Shown piece by piece: positions 15,877 to 25,460 of a stretch of 64,000 nt of DNA. Source of the DNA: Thiorhodovibrio winogradskyi (lineage in GTDB: Bacteria; Pseudomonadota; Gammaproteobacteria; Chromatiales; Chromatiaceae); the NCBI RefSeq assembly GCF_036208045.1, contig NZ_CP121472.1, positions 5,157,531-5,221,530 on the forward strand, given 5' to 3'. The notes below the pieces were generated by a model. The model saw only the letters and a program-made list of their open reading frames with translations. It ran no database searches and was not told where the DNA came from. The position numbers and the translations under genes were made by a program. The stretch's first letter is position 1. The number at the start of each line of letters is the position of its first letter.

Positions 15877-17376
15877 ATGCCCCAGGTCATCACCAGCACC
15901 ACTCTCGACGGACAACCGGTCGAATTCGTCGATGACATCATCGGCTCGGGCGCCATGAAAGAGGTCTATTTCGCGCCGGATCGCTCCTACGTCGTCGCCT
16001 TTTACAAAACCGCGCAGGACTTCCAGGCGCGTGATCGCCTGCGCATGATCACCGGCAGTTACCGCGAGAGCATTTTCGAGCAAATCGGCGGCGACTACTG
16101 GCGCGAGCTGTTCTGCTGGCCGAGCGCCATGCTCGAACATGACGGGCGCCTAGGCATCGTCGCACCGACTTACCCGAGCCATTTTTTCTTCGAGCATGGG
16201 TCCAAGAACAACGACATGCTCAAGATCAAAGGCCGCGAGAAGGAGGGCAAGTGGTTCGCCGCCGCCGGCCTGCGCCAGCGCTTCATGGATCCGCGCGAAC
16301 TCGGCGACTGGCTCGGCCATCTGAAGGTGTGTCTAATGCTCGCGCGCGCCGTGCGCCGCCTGCACATGGCCGGTCTCGCCCACTCCGACCTGTCCTACAA
16401 AAATGTCCTGGTCGATCCCTCGCGCGGACTGGCCTGCATCATCGATGTCGATGGCCTGGTAGTGCCCGGAAAATACCCACCGGATGTGGTCGGCACGCCC
16501 GACTTCATCGCTCCCGAGGTGGTCGCCACCAGCCATCTGCCCAAGGACGATCCCAGTCGCCAACTGCCGCGGCGCGAGACCGACCAGCACGCGCTCGCCG
16601 TGCTCATTTATATGTATCTGCTCTACCGCCACCCGCTGCGCGGCAGAAAGGTGCACGATCCCAACGACGAACAGCGCGACGAGACCCTCTCCATGGGCGA
16701 GCGCGCCCTGTTCATCGAACACCCAAGCGACTACAGCAATCGCATTCGCATCGACAACGTCAAACCCAGCGACCTGCCCTGGGCCGACACCGAACAACGC
16801 CCCTACAGCCTCTGCGGCCCCTATCTCAGCCCGCTGTTCGAGCGCGCCTTCATCGACGGTCTGCACGCACCCGCCGCGCGCCCCTCGGCCAACGACTGGG
16901 AAACCGCCCTGGTCAAGACCGTCGATCTCATCCAGCCATGCCAGAATCCCGACTGCGAGCAACAGTGGTATGTGTTCGACAACAGCACCAAACCCCGCTG
17001 CCCCTTCTGCGGCACGCCCTTTCGCGGCCAACTACCAGTGCTCAACCTCTACTCCGCCCGCCATGAAGGCCGATTCCGTCCCGACAACCACCGCCTGATG
17101 GTCTGGACCGGCCAATCCCTGTTCCCCTGGCACGCCAACAACCGCATCGCCCCCAACGAGCGCCTGAGCGAGGAGCAAAAACGCCGCGTCGGCTACTTTG
17201 TTCTCCACCAAGAGCGCTGGTGGCTGGTCAACGAAAGTCTGCCCGATCTCATGGACGCCACCACCAAGACCCCCATCCCCAGCGGCAGCCAGCTTGAGAT
17301 CAAGGACGGTCAGCAGATTCTGCTCGCGCGCGAGGACGGCGGTCGGCTCGCCGTGGTGCAGATGGTTGCGGGCTGA
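15877..17376 (+). CDS. Ser/Thr protein kinase of the TerY-P triad with C-terminal zinc ribbon
   Basis: 499 aa. The kinase domain is divergent: Gly-rich loop GSGAMKEVYF (about 24-33), HSDLSYKNVL (catalytic Asp; HSD instead of HRD), IIDVDGLVV (DVDG for DFG) and GTPDFIAPEVV (APE). After about residue 350 a ribbon CQNPDCEQQWYVF...CPFCGTPFRG precedes a C-terminal beta domain of about 120 aa that resembles an FHA-like or other small fold without a clear match. With the VWA and PP2C genes just upstream it completes the known Ter kinase-phosphatase-VWA triad. No membrane segment. Confidence 0.88.
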   Translation: MPQVITSTTLDGQPVEFVDDIIGSGAMKEVYFAPDRSYVVAFYKTAQDFQARDRLRMITGSYRESIFEQIGGDYWRELFCWPSAMLEHDGRLGIVAPTYPSHFFFEHGSKNNDMLKIKGREKEGKWFAAAGLRQRFMDPRELGDWLGHLKVCLMLARAVRRLHMAGLAHSDLSYKNVLVDPSRGLACIIDVDGLVVPGKYPPDVVGTPDFIAPEVVATSHLPKDDPSRQLPRRETDQHALAVLIYMYLLYRHPLRGRKVHDPNDEQRDETLSMGERALFIEHPSDYSNRIRIDNVKPSDLPWADTEQRPYSLCGPYLSPLFERAFIDGLHAPAARPSANDWETALVKTVDLIQPCQNPDCEQQWYVFDNSTKPRCPFCGTPFRGQLPVLNLYSARHEGRFRPDNHRLMVWTGQSLFPWHANNRIAPNERLSEEQKRRVGYFVLHQERWWLVNESLPDLMDATTKTPIPSGSQLEIKDGQQILLAREDGGRLAVVQMVAG

Positions 17377-17409
17377 TGCCTTGGAGCCTTGCCAGGCGCG
17401 TTGCCCAAC

Positions 17410-17542
17410 CAGCAATTCCAAATTTGGGTGTTTCATCTGGAGTAGAAGCGGCTTCCAGCCGCTTCATGACGCGCCAAGATGGCACGTCTACTGATAAACG
17501 GGCCAACAATCGGGCGCTGGATAACGAAATTTGGAATTGCTG
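17410..17542. mobile_element. MITE-like element, copy 1 (133 bp)
   Basis: It begins CAGCAATTCCAAATTT and ends AAATTTGGAATTGCTG, perfect terminal inverted repeats of 16 bases. Two hairpins lie inside (GAAGCGGCTTCC.. and GACGCGCCAAGATGGC..). A near-identical copy lies in inverse orientation at 25319-25451 and a partial one at 22890. The flanks TTGCCCAAC and CCGCCCAAC match at 7 of 9 positions, a decayed 9-bp target duplication. It encodes no protein; a transposase acting in trans is expected. Confidence 0.85.
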
Positions 17543-17630
17543 CCGCCCAACCTGGCCTTGATCATTTAGCTGTGGTGTGGAGTCGGATAGATGAGCGAAA
17601 GCGAAATCCACAGCAGGTCGCGCTGGCGCT

Positions 17631-17646
17631 GGTGGACTAGTCCACC
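17631..17646. promoter_or_regulatory. Perfect 16-base palindrome upstream of the metal efflux genes
   Basis: GGTGGACTAGTCCACC, 112 bases before the cusB-like start. It could be an operator for a metal-responsive regulator or a transcript hairpin; no regulator gene is adjacent. The rest of 17377-17757 holds the MITE and no gene. Confidence 0.35.
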
Positions 17647-17757
17647 GCCTGGAGGAAAAGGAAAACCCCTCTAATAAGTCAGCGTCGGTGTCCCCATGTC
17701 CATGGATTAGGGCCTGATAACAGTCATGAAACAACTCCGGTGACGAGGATCCTTCCC

Positions 17758-19104
17758 ATGTCCAACCCTCCGCGCGTGGTGAGAGACAGCCGCCGCCCAT
17801 CCGGTCTGATTCTGGCTAGGGTCTCCCAGTTTGGCCTGTGTGTCCTGTTTGCCCTCGGAAGCTGGGGTATCGCTGATGTCGCCTGGGCGCAGACGCCTGG
17901 CCAAAGGGACCCCGTGCCAAGCGAGCCTCTGGCCGAAGCAGCGGACGACCATCTGATCGAACATGCGAAAAAGCATCTCGATCCCAAGTATGTCTGTCCG
18001 ATGCACCCGCGGATCATTAGGGACGAGCCCGGCACCTGCCCGATCTGCGGCATGGATCTGGTGGAGAAATGGCTTGATCCCATGACCAGCCCGAATCGAA
18101 GCAAGCACCCAGAGGTCAGCCTGGCCTCGGCGGTGGTGCAGACGCTCGGCGTGCGCACGGCGCCAGCCGAACGCGGCACCCTATGGCGCTATATCCGCAC
18201 CCTCGGGCGGGTCAGCCACGACGAAACCCGCCTGGCCCATATCCACCCGCGCACGCCGGGCTGGATCGAGGCGCTTGATCTGCGCGCCGAGGGCGAGCCA
18301 GTGAAGAAAGGGCAAACGCTGGCCGAGCTCTACGCACCGGAGATTCTCTCGGCTCAGGTCGATTTCCTGCTCTCGCGCGATGGCGGCGGCGAGCGGCGCG
18401 TCAGCGCCGACAAGGCACGCAACCTGCTGCGCCTGCTGGCGGTGCCGGATGACATCATCGCCGTCATCGAGCGCGAGGGCGCGCCGCGCAATCGGGTGCC
18501 GATTCGCGCGCCCATGGACGGCATCGTCACCCAGATCGCCGCGCGCGAGGGCATGTATGTGACCGAGGCGACCGAGATGTTCAGCATCGCCGACCTCAGC
18601 CGCGTCTGGGTGCTGGTGGATATCTACGAGCACCAGATCGACTGGCTCAAGCCCGGCGCGGCGGCGGAGATGCGGGTACCGGCGCGACCGGGGCGCTCCT
18701 GGGAGGGCAAGGTCGATTATCTCTATCCCGAGCTTGACCCGACGACTCGTACTCTGCGCGTGCGGCTGGTGTTCGACAATCCCGACCTCAGCCTCAAGCC
18801 CAATATGTTCGCCGATATCGAGATCTTCGGCGGGCCGAAACGGGATGTGCTGAAGATTCCCGCCGAGGCGCTGATCCTGACCGGCGAGCGCGAGGCCGTG
18901 GTGCTGGCGCTCGGCGACGGGCGCTTTCAGCCGGTTGATGTGGTCACCGGCATGCAGCGCGCCGGCGAGGTGGAGATCCTCTCTGGACTGGAGGCGGGTG
19001 ATCGTGTGGTCACCTCCGGGCAGTTCTTGATCGACTCCGAGTCCAACCTGCAGGCGAGCTTTCAGCGCTTGGCTGAACCCGAGCCCGAACCCAAGACCGA
19101 GTAA
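17758..19104 (+). CDS. CusB/CzcB-type periplasmic adaptor of a heavy-metal RND efflux pump
   Basis: 448 aa from the ATG at 17758, which has GAGGA upstream; a GTG at 17740 is possible. An N-terminal membrane/signal segment (about 15-45) is followed by a heavy-metal-binding domain, YVCPMHPRIIRDEPGTCPIC (about 74-93), then adaptor lipoyl and barrel regions (GWIEALDLRAEGEPVKKGQ, PMDGIVTQI) and the membrane-proximal domain with QFLIDSESNLQASF. This is the CusB layout for Cu(I)/Ag(I). It feeds the RND pump at 19732. No outer-membrane channel or CusF gene is seen in the window. Confidence 0.88.
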   Translation: MSNPPRVVRDSRRPSGLILARVSQFGLCVLFALGSWGIADVAWAQTPGQRDPVPSEPLAEAADDHLIEHAKKHLDPKYVCPMHPRIIRDEPGTCPICGMDLVEKWLDPMTSPNRSKHPEVSLASAVVQTLGVRTAPAERGTLWRYIRTLGRVSHDETRLAHIHPRTPGWIEALDLRAEGEPVKKGQTLAELYAPEILSAQVDFLLSRDGGGERRVSADKARNLLRLLAVPDDIIAVIEREGAPRNRVPIRAPMDGIVTQIAAREGMYVTEATEMFSIADLSRVWVLVDIYEHQIDWLKPGAAAEMRVPARPGRSWEGKVDYLYPELDPTTRTLRVRLVFDNPDLSLKPNMFADIEIFGGPKRDVLKIPAEALILTGEREAVVLALGDGRFQPVDVVTGMQRAGEVEILSGLEAGDRVVTSGQFLIDSESNLQASFQRLAEPEPEPKTE

Positions 19105-19150
19105 CAGGTCGATTCCAAGCCACGAAAACCGCATCGCTTACGAGGAGCCT

Positions 19151-19621
19151 TCAAGCGGTCTCCGGGTAATAATTCTCGTCGAGGATTTGCGCGCTGCTGT
19201 ATGGGCAGCTGTCAGGGAAGGTCGACTTGGGCAGGCCGGTTTCCTTGCGGGCAAGCCGCACGGCGGCTGGATAGGCCTCGGCGATGGACTCTTCAACAGC
19301 GGAGTTCAGCCCCGGCGACTGGCGCAGCAAGCCTTCAAGTTGCGCGCGTTGCTCGACGATGGTCGAGCGCCAGCTACGGCCATCGAATTCGCGCCAGCGA
19401 TCATTGAGTTGCGGATATTGAAACTGCCATTTCAGCAGATGAGCCAGCAGCACCAGCAGACGGCTATGCAGTTCGCGGCGGTCACTCTTGCTCATGTCGC
19501 TGAGTTCCTCCAGCAGATGCTCGATATCCAGCTCCTCGAAGCGACCCGCGCGCAACAAGTCCGCGTTACGTTGGGCCCAGACGGCGTAGTTGGTTTTATA
19601 AAGCGATGCAAGAGTGGTCAT
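19151..19621 (-). CDS. DUF29-family protein
   Basis: 156 aa from the ATG at 19621, which has a GGACGGGA site; the frame opens at 19687. MTTLASLYKTNYAVWAQRNADLLRAG, then ELDIEHLLEELSDMSKSDRRELHSRL and LLAHLLKWQFQP-like helices are hallmarks of DUF29, a helical family of unknown function common in cyanobacteria and purple bacteria. It lies antisense between cusB- and cusA-like genes, breaking what is usually one operon. Confidence 0.85.
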   Translation of the reverse strand: MTTLASLYKTNYAVWAQRNADLLRAGRFEELDIEHLLEELSDMSKSDRRELHSRLLVLLAHLLKWQFQYPQLNDRWREFDGRSWRSTIVEQRAQLEGLLRQSPGLNSAVEESIAEAYPAAVRLARKETGLPKSTFPDSCPYSSAQILDENYYPETA

Positions 19622-19731
19622 GGCGCGTCCCGTCCAAATAGAAACGAACTGGTGCGAATACTCAATGCCGCTGCCCGGCGGTGGCATTGATAGGGAAGAT
19701 TTTATACCAACGAAACAGAGGCTAAGCCCCC

Positions 19732-22700
19732 ATGAAAGCCATCATCGCCTGGTCTCTCAACAACCGCTTTCTAGTGCTGCTCGCCGCCTTGGCGTTGACC
19801 GCCTGGGGCCTGGTTTCCCTGGCGCGCACGCCGCTCGATGCCATCCCAGATCTGTCCGACGTGCAGGTGATCGTCAAGACCAGCTTTCCGGGGCAGGCGC
19901 CGCGCGTCGTGGAGGAGCAGGTCACCTATCCCATCACCACCACCATGCTGTCGGTGCCGGGCGCCAAGGCGGTGCGCGGCTATAGCTTTTTTGGCGACAG
20001 CTACGTCTATGTGATCTTCGAGGACGGGACTGATCTCTATTGGGCGCGCGCCCGGGTGCTGGAGTATCTCAACCAGGCCGCCGCTGATCTGCCTGATGGG
20101 GTGCAGCCGCGCCTCGGACCGGATGCGACCGGGGTGGGCTGGGTTTTTAGCTACGCCTTGGTCGATCGCAGCGGCCAGCATGATCTCGCCGAGCTGACCA
20201 GCCTGCAGAACTGGTTTTTGAAGTTCGAGTTGCAATCCCTGCCGGGCGTGGCCGAGGTCGCCACCGTAGGCGGCATGGTGCGCCAGTACCAAATTGTCGT
20301 CGATCCCGAGAAACTACGCGCTTTCGGTATCCCATTGGCGCAGGTGATAAACGCGGTCAAAAACGCCAACCGCGATGTCGGCGGCTCGGTGCTGGAGTTG
20401 GCCGAGGCCGAATACATGGTGCGCACCCGGGGCTATCTGCGCTCGCTCGAAGACATCGAATTGATACCGGTGAAAACCACCCCCGAGGGCACCCCCATCC
20501 TGCTGCGCGACCTTGCCCGGGTTCAGATCGGCCCGGAAATGCGCCGGGTGGTGGCGGATCTCGACGGCGAGGGCGAAATCACCGGCGGCATCATAGTAAT
20601 GCGCTCGGGCGAGAATGCGCTGGCCACCATCGAGGCGGTCAAGGCACGCCTGGAGACCCTGCGCGCCAGCCTGCCGGAAGGTGTGGAGATCCTCACCACC
20701 TACGACCGCTCCACCCTGATTTTGGACGCGGTCGACAACCTCAAGACCAAGCTGATCGAGGAATTCATTGTCGTCGCCCTGGTGTGCCTGGCCTTCCTGT
20801 TCCACCTGCGCTCGTCGCTGGTGATTATTTTGAGCCTGCCGCTCGGCATCCTGATGGCCTTCATCGTCATGCAGCAGCAGGGCATCAATGCCAACATTAT
20901 GTCCCTGGGCGGCATCGCCATCGCCATCGGTGCCATGGTGGATGCCTCCATCGTCATGGTGGAGAACGCGCACAAGCATCTGGAGCGCTGGGAGGCCAAG
21001 CATGGCGAGCGACCCCGGGGCGAGGACCACTGGCGAGTGATCGAGGAGGCGGCGGTCGAGGTCGGCCCGGCGCTGTTTTTCAGCCTGCTGATCATTACGC
21101 TCAGCTTCCTGCCGGTCTTTACCCTGCAAGCCCAGGAAGGCCGGCTGTTCAGCCCGCTCGCCTTCACCAAAACTTATGCCATGGCCGCCGCCGCCGGTCT
21201 GGCGGTTACCCTGGTGCCGGTGCTCATGGGCTATCTGGTGCGCGGGCGCATCCCGCACGAGCATAGCAATCCGCTTAACCGTGGGCTGATCTGGCTCTAT
21301 CGCCCCGGCCTGCGCGCGGTGCTGCGCTGGCCGAAGCTCACCATCGTCATCGCCCTGCTGGTGATGCTGAGCGCCCTTTGGCCGCTCAAGCAGCTCGGCA
21401 GCGAGTTCATGCCCGATCTCTACGAGGGGGACCTGATGTACATGCCGACCACCCTGCCCGGCATTTCCATCGGCAAGGCCCAGCAACTCTTGCAGCAGAC
21501 CGACCGGCTGATCGCCAGCCTGCCCGAGGTCGAGCGCGTCTTCGGCAAAATCGGCCGCGCCGATACCGCCACCGACCCGGCGCCCCTGACCATGATCGAG
21601 ACCTTGATCCAGCTCAAGCCCCTGTCCGAATGGCGCGAAGGCATGACCCTGGACAAGCTGATCGATGAACTGGACGCGATCGTCGATCTACCGGGAGTCA
21701 CCAACGCCTGGGTAATGCCGATCAAAACCCGGATCGACATGCTGGCCACTGGCATCAAGACCCCGGTGGGCATCAAGATCGCCGGCCCCGATCTCGCCAA
21801 GATTGAGCGCATCGGTACCCAAGTCGAGCGCGCGGTGATGCAAGTGGACGGCACCGCCTCGGCCTTCTCCGAGCGAGTCGCCGGCGGGCGCTATATCGAG
21901 ATCCGCCCGGACCGACTCGCCGCCGCGCGGGTGGGGCTGAATGTCAGCGACATCAATGACCTGGTCGCCGCCGCCATCGGCGGCATCAATGTCAGCCGCA
22001 CGGTGGAGGGACTGGAGCGCTACCCGATCAACATCCGTTTCCCGCGCGAGCAACGCGATGATCTGCAAAAGCTGCGCGAGTTGCCCATGGTGACACCGAG
22101 CGGCGCCCAGATACCACTCGCGCAAATCGCCGAGGTGGTCATCACCGACGGCGCACCCATGCTGAAAAGCGAAAACGCACGCCTGAACGGCTGGACCTTC
22201 GTCGACATCCGCGGACGCGATCTCGGCCGCTGGATCGCCGAGGCCAAGCAGGTGGTGGCCGAGCAGGTCGACCTGCCACCCGGCTATTCGCTCAGCTGGT
22301 CCGGCCAGTACGAGTACATGCAGCGCGCCCAGGAACGTCTGACCCTGGTGGTGCCGCTGACGCTCCTGATCATCTTCGTGCTGCTGTATCTGACCTTCAC
22401 CCGCGCCACCGAGGCGCTGCTGGTGATGCTCTCCTTGCCCTTTGCTTTGGTCGGCGGCCTGTGGCTGATTGATCTGCTCGGCTACAACCTGTCCATCGCC
22501 GTGGCCGTGGGTTTCATCGCCCTGGCCGGCGTGGCGGTGGAGTTCGGCGTCATCATGCTGGTCTATCTGGACAACGCCCTAGCCGACGCGCGCCGTGATG
22601 GGCACTTGGCGAACGAACAGGATCTGAAAGCCGCCATCGAGGAAGGCGCGGTGCTGCGCATCCGGCCCAAGGCGATGACAGTGGCAACCATCTTTGCGGG

Positions 22701-22866
22701 ACTTCTCCCCATCATGCTGCAGGGCGGTGTCAGCTCCGAGGTCATGCGACCCATCGCCGCGCCCATGGTCGGCGGCATGATCACCGCGCCGCTGCTGAGC
22801 CTATTCGTGCTGCCGGCGATTTATTTGCTATGGCGGCGGGGAGCGTCACATCAAGGAATACGATGA
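19732..22866 (+). CDS. CusA/CzcA-family heavy-metal RND efflux pump
   Basis: 1044 aa inner-membrane proton antiporter with twelve membrane segments. It has the N-terminal helix, [16 protein letters not shown], two large periplasmic loops, and [20 protein letters not shown] in TM4 with the proton-relay Asp and the Glu of VEN. The C-terminal half repeats the fold ([20 protein letters not shown]). The Cus-like adaptor upstream suggests Cu(I)/Ag(I); Zn/Co/Cd cannot be excluded by eye. The start codon lies 110 bases after the divergent DUF29 start, so it needs its own promoter or readthrough from the adaptor gene. Confidence 0.92.
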   Translation: MKAIIAWSLNNRFLVLLAALALTAWGLVSLARTPLDAIPDLSDVQVIVKTSFPGQAPRVVEEQVTYPITTTMLSVPGAKAVRGYSFFGDSYVYVIFEDGTDLYWARARVLEYLNQAAADLPDGVQPRLGPDATGVGWVFSYALVDRSGQHDLAELTSLQNWFLKFELQSLPGVAEVATVGGMVRQYQIVVDPEKLRAFGIPLAQVINAVKNANRDVGGSVLELAEAEYMVRTRGYLRSLEDIELIPVKTTPEGTPILLRDLARVQIGPEMRRVVADLDGEGEITGGIIVMRSGENALATIEAVKARLETLRASLPEGVEILTTYDRSTLILDAVDNLKTKLIEEFIVVALVCLAFLFHLRSSLVIILSLPLGILMAFIVMQQQGINANIMSLGGIAIAIGAMVDASIVMVENAHKHLERWEAKHGERPRGEDHWRVIEEAAVEVGPALFFSLLIITLSFLPVFTLQAQEGRLFSPLAFTKTYAMAAAAGLAVTLVPVLMGYLVRGRIPHEHSNPLNRGLIWLYRPGLRAVLRWPKLTIVIALLVMLSALWPLKQLGSEFMPDLYEGDLMYMPTTLPGISIGKAQQLLQQTDRLIASLPEVERVFGKIGRADTATDPAPLTMIETLIQLKPLSEWREGMTLDKLIDELDAIVDLPGVTNAWVMPIKTRIDMLATGIKTPVGIKIAGPDLAKIERIGTQVERAVMQVDGTASAFSERVAGGRYIEIRPDRLAAARVGLNVSDINDLVAAAIGGINVSRTVEGLERYPINIRFPREQRDDLQKLRELPMVTPSGAQIPLAQIAEVVITDGAPMLKSENARLNGWTFVDIRGRDLGRWIAEAKQVVAEQVDLPPGYSLSWSGQYEYMQRAQERLTLVVPLTLLIIFVLLYLTFTRATEALLVMLSLPFALVGGLWLIDLLGYNLSIAVAVGFIALAGVAVEFGVIMLVYLDNALADARRDGHLANEQDLKAAIEEGAVLRIRPKAMTVATIFAGLLPIMLQGGVSSEVMRPIAAPMVGGMITAPLLSLFVLPAIYLLWRRGASHQGIR

Positions 22867-22889
22867 CAGCCAAATGATAGGCAAATGGG

Positions 22890-22945
22890 CAGCAATTCCA
22901 AATTTCTTTTTCCAGCGCCCGGCTATTGGCCCGGTTATCTACACC
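22890..22945. mobile_element. MITE-like element, partial copy 3
   Basis: It begins CAGCAATTCCAAATTT and keeps about 55 bases of similarity to the 25319 copy (TCCAGCGCCCG..TTGGCCCG..TTATC), then diverges. No second terminal repeat is found. The remaining part of 22867-23101 is AT-richer and shows no gene. Confidence 0.7.
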
Positions 22946-23101
22946 GAATAAGACGAGCAGGCGGTGGTTGGTCATGATCAAAAGCACTTTGCAATATGAC
23001 TATTCTTCTGAAATCTTGCCTAAATCATTGCAATGTATGGAATTTCAGCCACATGAGACTCGTCTTGGCAGTTGTTTCTGCCTTCTTCCAATGTGGGACA
23101 A

Positions 23102-24034
23102 CTAGAAGCGACAGTGGCTCTCGCCGCCCTGCTCAATCCAACCGTGGATCATCTTTTTGGTGGTCGTGGCGCTGGCGCAGCGGCCTTGGTAATCGATGCA
23201 GATCAGGCCACCGCGACCCCCGACCTTGCGGCGGAAATGCTCCAGCGCGAACGCGACCGCGCCCTTGGCGTCGAGACCACGGTATTCGATTAAATCCGCG
23301 ACCATTTTTGCCAGCGCGGTGCGAATAAAGTCCTCGCCATAGCCGGTGGTTGAAATGGCGCCATTGGCATTGTCGGCATAGACCCCGGCGCCGATGATGC
23401 AGGAGTCACCAATGCGCCCAAGGCGTTTGTTCACGATACCGCCGGTGGAGGTGGCCGCGGCCAGATTGCCCTCCAGATCCCTCGCCACCGCGCCGATGGT
23501 GCCGTATTTCTGTGCCTCGCCAGAGTCGTCATGGTCGAGCATGATGGACCGCCGCTCTCGCGCCTGGGCAAGCTGGGCTATCCGCTCCGGCGTGCGAAAA
23601 TAGTCGTCATCCGCCAGGGGCACGCCGCAATGCTCGGCATAGCGCAGCGCTCCGGCGCCCGAGAGCAGCACATGCTCGCTGCCGTCCATGATCAGGCGCG
23701 CGAGCTGCACCGGATTGGCGATGCGGCTGACCCCGGCCACGGCACCGGCGGCCAGGTCGCGCCCGTCCATGATGCCGGCGTCCATCTCGACCTGGCCATC
23801 CTCGTTCAGCACCGAGCCGCAGCCGGCGTTGAACAGCGGATTGTCTTCAAGCTCCGAGGCGCAGCTCTCCACCGCCTCCACCGCGGTGCCGCCGCGCGCG
23901 AGGATCTCGCGGCCAAATTCCAGAATCGTCCGCATGCTTTCGAGGTAACGCACCGCCGTGGCCTGATCGCGCACATTATCAAGCGCACCCGCGCCACCAT
24001 GGATCATGAGGGAATAGTTGGAACTGGATAACAT
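23102..24034 (-). CDS. Isoaspartyl peptidase / L-asparaginase (Ntn-hydrolase)
   Basis: 310 aa from the ATG at 24034, giving MLSSSNYSLMIHGGAGAL, the usual N-terminus of the family. A TTG at 24166 would add 44 residues and place the start just behind the ATP-grasp stop. The autoproteolysis and nucleophile motif is KYGTIGAVARD (Thr179); NPLFNAGCGSVLNEDG and RIGDSCIIGAGVYADN also match. The enzyme cleaves beta-aspartyl (isoaspartyl) dipeptides and asparagine after self-cleavage into two subunits. It follows an ATP-grasp ligase gene on the same strand, suggesting a pair that makes and breaks an acyl-amide or peptide bond. Confidence 0.88.
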   Translation of the reverse strand: MLSSSNYSLMIHGGAGALDNVRDQATAVRYLESMRTILEFGREILARGGTAVEAVESCASELEDNPLFNAGCGSVLNEDGQVEMDAGIMDGRDLAAGAVAGVSRIANPVQLARLIMDGSEHVLLSGAGALRYAEHCGVPLADDDYFRTPERIAQLAQARERRSIMLDHDDSGEAQKYGTIGAVARDLEGNLAAATSTGGIVNKRLGRIGDSCIIGAGVYADNANGAISTTGYGEDFIRTALAKMVADLIEYRGLDAKGAVAFALEHFRRKVGGRGGLICIDYQGRCASATTTKKMIHGWIEQGGESHCRF

Positions 24035-24175
24035 CTTCAGCAGCCTTGAGGCGCGCGGCGCGGCGCCGCAAGCAATGAATAGCAAAGAAACTTGAGGATC
24101 AGCCGGCCGCTCTTCGAGATCGAGGATCTCGGCAAGGTCGATTTCGACCTCTTCAAACGGCGGCAAACGCGGCTG

Positions 24176-25258
24176 TCACAATCGCCCTTGCAAGGCAATT
24201 GCCAGTGCTTGCTGTTGCTCGCGCTCGCCAGCCAGCAGTGCGAGAAATTTCCCGACTTGGATCGGCCCCCAGTTGACCAACACCACGCCAGTGCCAGTAG
24301 CGGGATTGTACTCCAGGCCACTGAGATCCAGATCAATCAGGCGCCGGTGCCGGGTGCCGAAGGCCAGCGCCAACCAGTCGGTAATGCCAAGCTTCTCGGC
24401 GATGAGTGTGGGATAGGAGGCCCCATTGAAGCGCGGATTGCACTCGATGGCCAGATAATCGTCGCCGTCCGGTTCCTCGACAACGGCCAAATCAAAGGCA
24501 AAGACGCCGCGCATGCCGATCTCGCCCAGCCAGTCAGCCAGCGGGTCGACCAGCTCCCAGGGCGCGTGCGCCGCTGGGTGGCGGTTGCCCTGATGCACAT
24601 AGCCATCGAGCACCTGCTCGGTCGCCGCCAGGCGCTCAGCGCAACCGTTATCACTTTGATATTGCAAGTTCAGAAAGGTCTCGGCGCGCACCTCTTGCTG
24701 GATTTGCACCGCCGTGCCGGGGGCGAATTCGTCACAGGCCCGGCGCAACGCGTCCGCATCCGCGCAGCGGAAAATACCCACGCCAGAGACCGACACCGCC
24801 GCCTTTAGATAACAGGGAAACTGGGTCTCGGCAATGGCCGGTTCTCCGATGGCCCGCACATCGGCGAAACACCGCGTCAGAGGCACCGGCACCCCCAGGC
24901 GTTCGGCATGGGTCATGAAGGCATTCTTGCAGTTCATGCTCTCCACCGCGCTATGCCAGGCAGGATCGGGGCGCACCTGGTGCTCCTCGGGACCGAAGAA
25001 GAACAGCGACGGCTGATGGTCAGCAAAGTCGTTCAGGCGCCCGAGATCGACATCCCACACCACCTGCCGGCTGTGGTCGAGCCCGATCCGCTCATAATGG
25101 GCGCACAGGGCATACCAGTCGGTTTGCAGCTGTGGATGCAGCATCAGAACATCGTCCGGAGCACTGATACCCACCGCTCGTCCAGAATACAGGTGATTGC
25201 CCAGCACGCCCTCAGCGGTGCAGTTCATGATGTCGTGATTAAGGATTCTGCATCCCAT
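24176..25258 (-). CDS. ATP-grasp domain ligase of unknown substrate
   Basis: 360 aa from the ATG at 25258 (TGGAG 9 bases upstream). A longer frame from a TTG at 25330 would start inside the MITE and is unlikely. The ATP-grasp core is visible: CYLKAAVSVSGVGIF (ATP-binding Lys/Gly loop), AVQIQQEVRA, then FAFDLAVVEE and YLAIECNPRFNGASYPTL with the Mg-binding Glu and Asn. The N-terminal 140 residues contain PSLFFFGPEEH and are not recognisable. The family forms amide bonds through an acyl phosphate. It is followed by the isoaspartyl peptidase gene (see there). No peptide substrate gene is seen. Confidence 0.75.
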   Translation of the reverse strand: MGCRILNHDIMNCTAEGVLGNHLYSGRAVGISAPDDVLMLHPQLQTDWYALCAHYERIGLDHSRQVVWDVDLGRLNDFADHQPSLFFFGPEEHQVRPDPAWHSAVESMNCKNAFMTHAERLGVPVPLTRCFADVRAIGEPAIAETQFPCYLKAAVSVSGVGIFRCADADALRRACDEFAPGTAVQIQQEVRAETFLNLQYQSDNGCAERLAATEQVLDGYVHQGNRHPAAHAPWELVDPLADWLGEIGMRGVFAFDLAVVEEPDGDDYLAIECNPRFNGASYPTLIAEKLGITDWLALAFGTRHRRLIDLDLSGLEYNPATGTGVVLVNWGPIQVGKFLALLAGEREQQQALAIALQGRL

Positions 25259-25318
25259 CGCCGGCGCTCCAGCTAACTGACCTGTCAGGAAAGAAGCACA
25301 AATCACGCCAGTCTTAGA

Positions 25319-25451
25319 CAGCAATTCCAAATTTCGTTATCCAGCGCCCGATTGTTGGCCCGTTTATCAGTAGACGCGCCATCTTGGCGCGTCATGAAGC
25401 GGCTGGAAGCCGCTTCTACACCAGATGAAACACCCAAATTTGGAATTGCTG
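25319..25451. mobile_element. MITE-like element, copy 2 (133 bp) with 9-bp target duplication
   Basis: Same length, ends and internal hairpins as copy 1, in opposite orientation. It is flanked on both sides by the exact 9-mer AGTCTTAGA (25310-25318 and 25452-25460), a target-site duplication showing recent insertion. It lies just upstream of the ATP-grasp gene and may have displaced or supplied its promoter. Confidence 0.92.
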
Positions 25452-25460
25452 AGTCTTAGA

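Noticed and set aside
24035-24166. A TTG-started N-terminal extension of the isoaspartyl peptidase
   Set aside because: It has a weak ribosome-binding site and homologues start near MIHGGAG; kept as an alternative only.
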